The notes under the pieces were generated by a model. The model saw only the letters and a program-made list of their open reading frames with translations, was not told the DNA's origin and made no database searches. Shown piece after piece: positions 1 through 4,953 of a stretch of DNA of 5,110 bases (the first letter of the stretch is position 1; each line of letters begins with the position of its first letter). The DNA is taken from NCBI GenBank assembly GCA_036558305.1, contig DATBFX010000592.1, positions 1 through 5,110 on the forward strand, read 5' to 3'. This stretch comes from DATBFX01 sp036558305 (GTDB lineage: Bacteria > Chloroflexota > Chloroflexia > Thermomicrobiales > UBA6265). A program made the position numbers and the translations under genes.

Positions 1-2
1 CA

Positions 3-24
3 GGGCGGACACGGCGGTCCGCCC
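3..24. repeat. GC-rich hairpin, REP-like interspersed element (window edge)
   Basis: GGGCGGAC at 3-10 is the perfect reverse complement of GTCCGCCC at 17-24, giving an 8-bp stem with a 6-nt loop. It lies 44 bp past the stop of the leftward hydrolase gene. Elements of the general form GTAGGGGCG...CGCCC are common between genes in several high-GC phyla, and the flank here reads CGTAGGGG in the minus sense. No T-tract follows inside the window, so a role as an intrinsic terminator is unproven. The rest of 1-67 holds only a TAGCGCTA palindrome (63-70) overlapping the hydrolase stop codon. Confidence 0.55.
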
Positions 25-67
25 CTACGACGGGATCGTCTTCTCTGCAATACGCCGTAGGGTAGCG

Positions 68-703
68 CTATGCGAGCAATCGTTGGACCTCCCGCGCCAC
101 TGCCTCGCCAAGCTTCCGGTGCTCGTCGCGTTCGAAATGGATGCCGTCGAGGTCGCTGGAGCGGATTACGTCGCCGGCGTCGAGAACGGGGACGGCAAAC
201 CAGGCGGCGTACGTCCGAAAATGCTGCGCGAAACGGCGCGACTTCTCCTCAGCGCCCAGGAGCATCTCGGCATAGTCCGTGATCTGCGCGACCGGGGGCG
301 GCACCATCAGCAGGACCTGGGGGAACGCGCCGCCCGGTCCGACCGGGAGCGTCTTGGCAACCCCGGCGAGTTGAGCGGCAGCCTCGGCAATATCGGACCC
401 CGAACGCCCGAAACGGCACTTGAGATCGTTCGTCCCGAGCATGATCGTCACGAGTTCGAGCGGTTTGTGCGATTCGAGACAGGGCGGCAGGTACGTCAAA
501 CCGTTCCGATGCGGTTGCAGGGGATCGTCGACGTTGGTCGTCCGGCCGTTCAAGCCTTCCTCGATCACCTTGTAGCCGTCGCCGAGCGTGCGCTGGAGCA
601 CGCCGGTCCAGCGGACGTCGGGCGGGAACCGGTCCTGCGTGGCCGGGTCGTATCCCCACGTGTTGGAATCACCGAAACAGACGATCGTCTTGACCGGTGC
701 CAT
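68..703 (-). CDS. SGNH/GDSL hydrolase, MsAcT-like arylesterase/acyltransferase
   Basis: This 211-residue protein is a complete SGNH-fold serine esterase. Visible blocks are GDSNTWG at 11-17 with nucleophile Ser13, EEGLNGRTT at 48-56 (oxyanion-hole region, Gly53), GTND at 90-93 with Asn92, and DGIH at 186-189 giving catalytic Asp186 and His189. Runs such as RFPPDVRWTGVL (25-36), the NG-YLPPCL-H-PL segment (67-82) and IMLGTNDLK (87-95) closely resemble the M. smegmatis arylesterase/acyltransferase MsAcT as I recall it. Relative to that enzyme, Asn14 replaces the Leu after the nucleophile and Asn52 replaces Ser54. No signal peptide is seen, so it is probably cytoplasmic and acts on small esters; the natural substrate is unknown. 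The ATG has an ideal SD. The gene follows the transglutaminase gene by 65 bp in the same direction with no clear terminator between, so cotranscription is possible but a functional link is not shown. Confidence 0.95.
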   Translation of the reverse strand: MAPVKTIVCFGDSNTWGYDPATQDRFPPDVRWTGVLQRTLGDGYKVIEEGLNGRTTNVDDPLQPHRNGLTYLPPCLESHKPLELVTIMLGTNDLKCRFGRSGSDIAEAAAQLAGVAKTLPVGPGGAFPQVLLMVPPPVAQITDYAEMLLGAEEKSRRFAQHFRTYAAWFAVPVLDAGDVIRSSDLDGIHFERDEHRKLGEAVAREVQRLLA

Positions 704-708
704 CCCTG

Positions 709-715
709 CCTCCTC
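709..715 (-). promoter_or_regulatory. Shine-Dalgarno site of the SGNH hydrolase gene
   Basis: On the minus strand GAGGAGG is followed by a 5-nt spacer (CAGGG) and ATG at 703-701. This fixes the start and shows the gene is translated independently of the upstream reading frame. The rest of the gap (716-768) shows only a 4-bp CCGG/CCGG stem and no convincing promoter or terminator. Confidence 0.8.
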
Positions 716-768
716 GTTCAGTTCGTGTCGTAGTTATTGCCGGGCGCCGGATATGGGCCGTCGCCCCC

Positions 769-1857
769 TCACTGTTGCTGTTGCTGTGGCTGTTGCCGCG
801 GGGCGTCGGGCGCTTCCAGTTGCGGCGGGACGTCGAACGGCGAACGCCCCATCGTTTGGACCATCGACGCCATCGACTGGGTCATCGCCCCGAGGCGCTG
901 GAATTGTTTGAGCGTGCCGATCCGTTGGAATTGCACGAGCTCACCCCGCTCGCGGTCGCGCCCGATGCCGTGACCGGAGACGAGGGTCGGCATGGCGTCG
1001 AGGAGGATGCCGTTCACCTCGACGTCGAGTGAGGCGGTGCCGCCGCCGCGATACGTTCCGCGCACCACCGCCACGTCCGCGTAGTCGCGGCCGACCCCGA
1101 TCTTGACGTGGCGTCCCGTGCACGGGAACCCGCTGGTCGCGTCGAAACCGACCCAGCCATACGGCGGCACGAACGCCTCCGCCCAGGCGTGCGAGGCACG
1201 GCTGCCCGCGACGTCGCCCAGGTAACCGCTCACATACCGGGCGGGCAGCCCCGCGTGACGGCAAAGCGCGATCAGCAGGTGCGCGAAATCCTGGCAAACA
1301 CCACTGCCACCGGCGAGGACGTCGGCAACCGTCGACCGCACGGTGGTGACGCCGATCCGGTACTCAAGGCGGTCGTGGACCGCGGCTCCGGCGCGGCGGA
1401 AGAACCCGTAGGCGCTACCGGCCGGGTCGGCGGCGACTAAGGCGTCCGCGAATTCCGCCGAGGCACCTTCGAGACCCACGTAGGTGCTGGGAATCAGGAA
1501 TTCGGCCTGGTCCTCGGCGAGGGTCGGGTCGGCGGCGAGCTCGGCAAGCGGCGCGGAGCGGTCGGATTCCCCGGCCGCCGGTCCGGTCGCCGGTTGGTCG
1601 GCGGCCGCGAAGGTGACGACCTCGCTCGTCGCCTCGATCGTCAAATGGTCGTGCAGGTAGGGCACGCCGAAGTGGTGGACGGCATTGCCGTAGTAATCCC
1701 GGAAGGCCGTGACCACGGCCGGTGGATCGATGGCGAGGGAGAAGTCGAGGCAAACCTGCGACGCGTCCGAGACGGGGCGGAGCCGCACCTCGTTGAAACT
1801 CTCGTAGGCCGGGTCGGCATAGGCGTAGGCGGTCCGGTGGGTGATCCTGTACCTCAT
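769..1857 (-). CDS. Transglutaminase-like cysteine protease-fold protein of the alpha-E/ATP-grasp cluster
   Basis: This 362-residue protein has the two-part architecture of bacterial transglutaminase-like proteins (COG1305). An N-terminal Bact_transglu_N domain (about 1-80, beginning MRYRITHRTAYAY) is followed by the papain-like transglutaminase core (about 145-250). The catalytic triad is visible: Cys188 in GSGVCQDFAHL, His223 in ASHAWAEAFVP and Asp239 in GFDATSG. The family motif GRDYADVAVVRGTYRGGG (256-273) closes the core. In this cluster the enzyme is thought to hydrolyse or transfer a peptide or isopeptide bond; the substrate is unknown. Residues about 292-362 form an extension beyond the usual family end, with a duplicated QFQR(I/L)G motif, a Met/Gln-rich stretch and a Gln-rich tail. 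The start is 28 bp after the alpha-E stop and has a weak SD (GGGGA, 9-nt spacing). No signal peptide or membrane segment is seen, so it is probably cytoplasmic. Confidence 0.95.
   Translation of the reverse strand: MRYRITHRTAYAYADPAYESFNEVRLRPVSDASQVCLDFSLAIDPPAVVTAFRDYYGNAVHHFGVPYLHDHLTIEATSEVVTFAAADQPATGPAAGESDRSAPLAELAADPTLAEDQAEFLIPSTYVGLEGASAEFADALVAADPAGSAYGFFRRAGAAVHDRLEYRIGVTTVRSTVADVLAGGSGVCQDFAHLLIALCRHAGLPARYVSGYLGDVAGSRASHAWAEAFVPPYGWVGFDATSGFPCTGRHVKIGVGRDYADVAVVRGTYRGGGTASLDVEVNGILLDAMPTLVSGHGIGRDRERGELVQFQRIGTLKQFQRLGAMTQSMASMVQTMGRSPFDVPPQLEAPDAPRQQPQQQQQ
772..786. repeat. CTG/TTG simple repeat coding the Gln tail
   Basis: The plus strand reads CTGTTGCTGTTGCTG immediately after the transglutaminase stop codon (769-771). 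It encodes the last five Gln residues as alternating CAG and CAA. A further interrupted unit extends to about 795 (Gln-Gln-Pro). A short tract like this could slip in replication, changing only the tail length in multiples of one codon or shifting frame at the very end. Confidence 0.7.
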
Positions 1858-1885
1858 ACTCGGCCGTCCCCGCGCGCTCGCCCCG

Positions 1886-2935
1886 TCATACGATCACCTC
1901 CTCGGCGTGGAGGATGCGCGGCGCGAAGTATTGGGCGTGGATGCGCTCCCCGATCTGGTAGCACCGCGTCTGAACGTCTTGGAGGACGTTCCCCACCCCC
2001 ATCCCGAGGACCTCGTCGATCGTACTGTAGGCGAGACGACTGCGCAGGCGGCCGGCCAACCGCGCCGCCTCGTCCGTCCCGGTTACGAAGGGTCGGGCCG
2101 GAGAAAACCCTTCGCCTGAACCGCCTTCGCCGTCGAACGCGCAGGCGGCGGCGATCCGGGCGAGCGCCTCGTCGACCTGCTCGATCGCGAAGCGAATCGA
2201 GCGCGGGAAAACGGCCGACAAGACGATGAGCTCGACCACCGAGGGCGGCCGGACCGCGGTCCGGTAGAGTTTGTGGTACGCCTCGTAGGCGGAAAACGAG
2301 CGGAGCATCGCCTGCCACTGCGGCAGTTCCAACGGGATGCCGTCGCCGATCTCCGCCATCAACAGGGCGTACTTGACGTCGAGGGCACGGGCCGTCTTCA
2401 CCGCGCGTTCGAGGAACTTGCCCGCTTGAAGGAACGACCATCCCTCCTCGCGCGGCATCGTGCTGTCGGTGACCCCCTGGAAGAGGTGGCTGAACTCTTT
2501 GACGTTGCGGTAGAAGAGGTGCGCGTTGTCGGCGCCGACCCAGGTCCCCTGCCACGTCCGCTGTCGCTGCAGGTCGAGGTGGTAGCGATTGAGCACCTCC
2601 CACATCTCGCTGGCGATCTGGTGCCGCAATCCCCTCGCCTGCTCGCGTGCCTGCGCCACGCAGGAGACGATCGAGTTCGGATTGGCGGCGTCGAACGTCA
2701 GATACGGCGGTACCGTATCCTCGCTCGCCTCTCCATACGTCGCCCGGAACCCCTCGGGCTCCCCGGCAATCCTGACCAGCGCCTCCCAATGGTTCCGCCG
2801 CCTGGCCGCCGCATCGGCCGACGTCCCCAGCCCGAGCGTGTTGTGGTACGCGATATCCGTGATCCGCGCCGTATCCTCCGCCCGCTCCACGTAGCGGCCA
2901 ATCCAATAGAGCGAATCGGCGATCCGACTAAGCAT
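1886..2935 (-). CDS. Alpha-E domain-containing protein (DUF403 family)
   Basis: This 349-residue, all-helical protein belongs to the alpha-E family (COG2307, PF04168), partner of circularly permuted ATP-grasp enzymes in a proposed peptide-synthesis cluster; its biochemical activity is not established. Diagnostic segments are the N-terminus LSRIADSLYWIGRYVERAE (2-20), NPNSIVSCVAQARE with SEMWEVLN (85-116), GKFLERAVKTARALDVKY (172-189) and FPRSIRFAIEQV (243-254). An acidic glycine-rich insert (FDGEGGSGEG, 267-276) precedes the last helices. The ATG at 2935 is chosen because MLSRIADSLYW is the usual family N-terminus. A longer frame from TTG at 2998 would only translate repeat DNA. No SD is visible: the 28 nt before ATG are the left arm of a 7-bp repeat. 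The gene is 148 bp downstream of the ATP-grasp stop and 28 bp upstream of the transglutaminase start, so all three are likely cotranscribed. Confidence 0.95.
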   Translation of the reverse strand: MLSRIADSLYWIGRYVERAEDTARITDIAYHNTLGLGTSADAAARRRNHWEALVRIAGEPEGFRATYGEASEDTVPPYLTFDAANPNSIVSCVAQAREQARGLRHQIASEMWEVLNRYHLDLQRQRTWQGTWVGADNAHLFYRNVKEFSHLFQGVTDSTMPREEGWSFLQAGKFLERAVKTARALDVKYALLMAEIGDGIPLELPQWQAMLRSFSAYEAYHKLYRTAVRPPSVVELIVLSAVFPRSIRFAIEQVDEALARIAAACAFDGEGGSGEGFSPARPFVTGTDEAARLAGRLRSRLAYSTIDEVLGMGVGNVLQDVQTRCYQIGERIHAQYFAPRILHAEEVIV

Positions 2936-3078
2936 GAGCTTCGAGCTTCGAGCTTCGGGCTTCGAGTGGCGGCGTGCTCCGCTCCGCCACTCGTGCAAAC
3001 AGTCGGTTTCCGCGTTCGTCTCTACGCACCTCAGTCACCACCCACTCCGTCAAGCTCGAAGCTCGAAGCTCGAAGCTC
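2936..3078. repeat. Inverted array of 7-bp repeats between ATP-grasp and alpha-E genes
   Basis: On the plus strand the left arm is three perfect GAGCTTC units (2936-2956) plus one variant GGGCTTC (2957-2963). The right arm is CAAGCTC (3051-3057) plus three perfect GAAGCTC units (3058-3078). The perfect parts, 2936-2956 and 3058-3078, are exact reverse complements, a 21-bp stem enclosing about 100 nt. Each unit also contains AGCT, and the junctions give TCGA, so each arm can fold on itself or pair out of register. The left arm begins at the base next to the alpha-E start codon and the right arm ends 5 bp from the ATP-grasp stop. The element fills the intergenic gap and would sit in the operon mRNA, where it could affect processing, stability or alpha-E translation. 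Mobility or dispersal is likely for such repeats but is not shown here. Confidence 0.9.
2963..2993. repeat. 10-bp GC hairpin inside the heptad inverted repeat
   Basis: CGAGTGGCGG at 2963-2972 pairs perfectly with CCGCCACTCG at 2984-2993 across an 11-nt loop. It overlaps the end of the left heptad arm by one base and lies wholly between the two arms, so the structure is nested. No run of T follows in the minus sense; the sequence runs into AAGCCCGAAGC, so it does not look like an intrinsic terminator. The remainder of the interior (2994-3050) shows no further clear repeat. Confidence 0.85.
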
Positions 3079-3083
3079 GCACC

Positions 3084-4604
3084 TCACCGCAACACCCAGG
3101 TGTCCTTGCTCCCTCCGCCCTGGCTGGAATTGACGACCAGCGACCCCTTGCGCAACGCCACCCGAGTCAACCCGCCCGGCAGGACGTGAACCCCCTCCGC
3201 CCCGCTCAAGATATACGGCCGGAGATCGATGTGCCGCCCTTCCAGGCGCCCGCCCGGACCGGTGGGATCGGGAACGTAGGAGGGATGGCGGGAGAGGGCG
3301 ACGACGGGTTGGGCGATGTAGTCGCGGGGATTGGCGGTGACGCGACGGCGGAACTCGTCGATCTCCGCCTCGCTCGCGGTCGGGCCGATCAGCATCCCGT
3401 AGCCGCCGCTCTCGTTGGCGGCCTTGACGACGAGTCGGTCGAGGTTGGCGAGGATGTGCGCGCGTTGCTCGGGATCGACCGCCTGGTAGGTCGGGACGTT
3501 GCCGAGGATCGGTTTTTCGTTCAGGTAGTAGCGGATGATCGCCGGCACGTAGGCGTAGACGACCTTGTCGTCGGCGACACCGGTGCCGATCGCGTTCGCC
3601 AGCGCCACGTTGCCGGCGCGGACCGCGCCGAGGAGGCCGGCGACGCCGAGCAGACTGTCCGGGCGAAAGACCAACGGATCGAGGAAATCGTCGTCGAGCC
3701 GCCGGTAGATGACGTCGACCGGTTCCCGCCCGCGCGTCGTCCGCAGGTAGACGCGGTTGTCGAGCACGAAGAGGTCGCGGCCCTCGACGAGTTCGATCCC
3801 CATCTGTTGCGCGAGGAACGCGTGCTCGAAATAGGCGGAATTGTAGATGCCGGGGGTCAGGAGGACGACGCGCGGTCCACCGCCACGGGCAGACGGGCGC
3901 GTCGCCAACCCCCGCAGGTTCTCCAGGAGCTGCCCGGCATAGTCGTCGACGGCCCGGACGTCGACCTCGTCGAACCAATCCGGAAAGACCCGCGCCATCG
4001 TCATCCGGTTGGCAAGCACGTACGAGACACCGCTCGGCGTCCGCAGGTTGTCCTCCAGGACCAGGTAACGGCCGTCGGCGTCGCGGACGAGATCGCTGCC
4101 GACGATGTGGACATACTGGTCGTGCGGGACGTCGATCCCGACCATCTCCCGCCGGAAGTGCCGGGCGCGCACGATCAAGGAACGCGGCACGACGCGATCG
4201 TTCAGGATCCGCTGCTCGTGATAGACGTCGTGGATGAAGAGGTTGAGTGCGCGGATCCGCTGCGTCAGACCGCTCTCGATCACCCGCCATTCGTCGGGCG
4301 GGATCAACCGCGGAATCAGATCGAACGGGAAGATCCGCTCCGTCCCCTGCTCGGCGTCCGAGTAAACGGTGAACGTGATGCCCTGGTGGAGGAACGAACG
4401 GTTGGCGACGTCGCTCGCCCGCCGCAAATCGCCGGCGTCGAGTCGCATCAACTGGTCGACGAGGGCGCGGTAGTGCGGGCGCGGCTCGACGCCGCCGTCC
4501 GGTTGGGGAACGAAGACCTCGTCGTAGAAGGCACCCGTGTCGTACCCGGCGACGAGTGCGCCGGCCGGTTCTATAGGTGCATACACCTCGCGGCGACCGA
4601 CCAC
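3084..4604 (-). CDS. Circularly permuted type 2 ATP-grasp protein
   Basis: This 506-residue protein is a full-length member of the circularly permuted ATP-grasp family (COG2308, PF14403), predicted to form an amide bond by activating a carboxylate with ATP. Characteristic blocks in order are YDEVF (27-31), GITFTVYSD (75-83), FPFDLIPRLIPPDEW (92-106), LEDNLRTPSGVSYVLANR (183-200), LLTPGIYNSAYFEHAFLA (248-265), VIYRRLDDDFLDP (298-310), GNVALANAIGTGVADDK (331-347), the glycine-rich nucleotide-binding VVKAANESGGYGM (392-404), RHIDLRPYILSG (457-468) and the C-terminal SSQGGGSKDTWVL (493-505). No truncation is seen. It has no signal peptide, so it should be cytoplasmic. The start is GTG at 4604, supported by GGAGGAG with 5-nt spacing. 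It is the first gene of the leftward cluster with alpha-E and transglutaminase genes, its usual partners. The natural substrates are unknown. Confidence 0.96.
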   Translation of the reverse strand: MVGRREVYAPIEPAGALVAGYDTGAFYDEVFVPQPDGGVEPRPHYRALVDQLMRLDAGDLRRASDVANRSFLHQGITFTVYSDAEQGTERIFPFDLIPRLIPPDEWRVIESGLTQRIRALNLFIHDVYHEQRILNDRVVPRSLIVRARHFRREMVGIDVPHDQYVHIVGSDLVRDADGRYLVLEDNLRTPSGVSYVLANRMTMARVFPDWFDEVDVRAVDDYAGQLLENLRGLATRPSARGGGPRVVLLTPGIYNSAYFEHAFLAQQMGIELVEGRDLFVLDNRVYLRTTRGREPVDVIYRRLDDDFLDPLVFRPDSLLGVAGLLGAVRAGNVALANAIGTGVADDKVVYAYVPAIIRYYLNEKPILGNVPTYQAVDPEQRAHILANLDRLVVKAANESGGYGMLIGPTASEAEIDEFRRRVTANPRDYIAQPVVALSRHPSYVPDPTGPGGRLEGRHIDLRPYILSGAEGVHVLPGGLTRVALRKGSLVVNSSQGGGSKDTWVLR

Positions 4605-4609
4605 CCCGT

Positions 4610-4616
4610 CTCCTCC
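4610..4616 (-). promoter_or_regulatory. Shine-Dalgarno site fixing the GTG start of the ATP-grasp gene
   Basis: On the minus strand GGAGGAG is followed by ACGGG and GTG at 4604-4602. The near-perfect SD with 5-nt spacing is the reason for choosing a GTG start. The same spacing is used by the SGNH hydrolase gene, which suggests this is the host's normal pattern. Confidence 0.85.
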
Positions 4617-4683
4617 GCGTCGTCCCCCCCGAGATCGGTGGACGGATTAACGCATGTTCCTGGCCCGCTTGCAGGGACGCTAT

Positions 4684-4701
4684 AGGCACAAGGCACGAGG
4701 C
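4684..4701. repeat. Short 7-bp tandem repeat, AGGCAC(A/G)
   Basis: AGGCACA (4684-4690), AGGCACG (4691-4697) and AGGC (4698-4701) make about 2.6 tandem copies of a 7-bp unit. The period matches the GAGCTTC array near 2936-3078 but the unit sequence is different. It abuts the CGATCGC hairpin that starts at 4701. Confidence 0.6.
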
Positions 4702-4735
4702 GATCGCTCGCGATCGTCGTGCGTCGGGCACGACG
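4701..4735. repeat. Two mutually exclusive hairpins upstream of the ATP-grasp gene
   Basis: CGATCGC (4701-4707) pairs with GCGATCG (4710-4716) with a 2-nt gap. CGTCGTGC (4715-4722) pairs perfectly with GCACGACG (4728-4735) around a 5-nt loop. The two share bases 4715-4716, so they compete for those bases. They lie about 97-131 bp upstream of the GTG of the leftward operon. This is the right place for an operator or a leader structure, but no known regulator site is recognised. Confidence 0.5.
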
Positions 4736-4775
4736 CGATTCGTCCTTACCCTCAGCCGTCCCGGCTCGAGGACGA

Positions 4776-4803
4776 TTGAGGGGCATCCGATTCCCCCCAT
4801 AAG
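4776..4803 (+). promoter_or_regulatory. Weak candidate sigma70 promoter for the rightward gene
   Basis: TTGAGG (4776-4781) resembles a -35 box (4 of 6) and CATAAG (4798-4803) a -10 box (4 of 6), with 16-bp spacing. Transcription would start near 4810 and give a leader of roughly 140 nt before the start codon. Matches of this quality arise by chance, so this is tentative. Its support is mainly that it stands just before a run of hairpins and a gene in the right orientation. Confidence 0.3.
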
Positions 4804-4821
4804 AATCACCTACATACAAGT

Positions 4822-4915
4822 GCGTAGTCGTCATGGATCGAACTACGCGATACGACGGATGCGCCGGCTCGTTGCGAGGCGCATGATGTCTCTGCGCTCG
4901 GGAATGACCCGACGC
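4822..4915 (+). promoter_or_regulatory. Structured 5' leader with three consecutive hairpins
   Basis: Hairpin 1 pairs GCGTAGT (4822-4828) with ACTACGC (4842-4848) around a 13-nt loop. Hairpin 2 pairs ATGCGC (4859-4864) with GCGCAT (4879-4884), then after a 3-nt bulge CTCG (4868-4871) with CGAG (4875-4878) around TTG. Hairpin 3 pairs GCG (4894-4896) with CGC (4913-4915), then after one bulged C TCGGG (4898-4902) with CCCGA (4908-4912) around AATGA. All three lie between the candidate promoter and the SD of the rightward gene, spaced about 10 nt apart. This could be a cis-regulatory leader, a small RNA or protein-binding dyads. I do not recognise a known riboswitch class. Confidence 0.4.
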
Positions 4916-4938
4916 CACGATGGAATAAGGCAATAGCT

Positions 4939-4944
4939 GGGGAG
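4939..4944 (+). promoter_or_regulatory. Shine-Dalgarno site of the rightward partial gene
   Basis: GGGGAG is 9 nt before ATG at 4954 and only 3 nt before the in-frame ATG at 4948. The longer spacing is within the normal range and the shorter is not, so 4954 is preferred. Confidence 0.55.
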
Positions 4945-4953
4945 ACGATGGTC

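Larger units (their letters stand above)
4605..4947. other. Divergent intergenic region between the ATP-grasp operon and a rightward gene
   Basis: This 343-bp stretch has no gene I can support. Its short open frames on both strands lack family motifs or good SD sites. It should carry the start signals of both the leftward operon and the rightward gene. I found a weak rightward sigma70-like site (4776-4803) but no convincing leftward -35/-10 pair; AT-poor sequence makes such sites hard to see. It also holds a short heptad repeat, two hairpins near 4701-4735 and three hairpins at 4822-4915, annotated separately. Confidence 0.75.

Noticed and set aside
83..733. Plus-strand open frame antisense to the SGNH hydrolase
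   Set aside because: The opposite strand has complete SGNH blocks and a strong SD; this frame shows no motif and is a shadow.
1854..2906. Alternative minus-strand frame across the alpha-E gene
   Set aside because: It is Arg/Gly-rich without family motifs, whereas the annotated frame matches alpha-E along its length.
2963..2993. Intrinsic terminator between ATP-grasp and alpha-E genes
   Set aside because: The stem is strong but no T-tract follows on the minus strand, and the downstream genes belong to the same functional cluster.
2936..2998. Upstream extension of alpha-E from TTG at 2998
   Set aside because: The added 21 residues are translated repeat and hairpin DNA, there is no SD before the TTG, and family members normally begin at MLSR.
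2936..3078. CRISPR array
   Set aside because: Units are 7 bp, contiguous and inverted between arms, with no spacers.
2934..4685. Very long plus-strand open frame (583 codons) antisense to the ATP-grasp gene
   Set aside because: It is antisense to a gene with clear family motifs throughout, lacks recognisable domains and an SD, and its openness follows from the high G/C third-position bias. Its start lies in the heptad repeat.
3031..4809. Minus-strand open frame of 592 codons overlapping the ATP-grasp gene in another frame
   Set aside because: The translation is Arg/Pro/Gly-rich low-complexity sequence typical of a shifted frame in GC-rich DNA, and the true frame carries all ATP-grasp motifs.
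4859..4915. tRNA gene
   Set aside because: The stems do not form a cloverleaf, and no T-loop consensus or anticodon arm is present.
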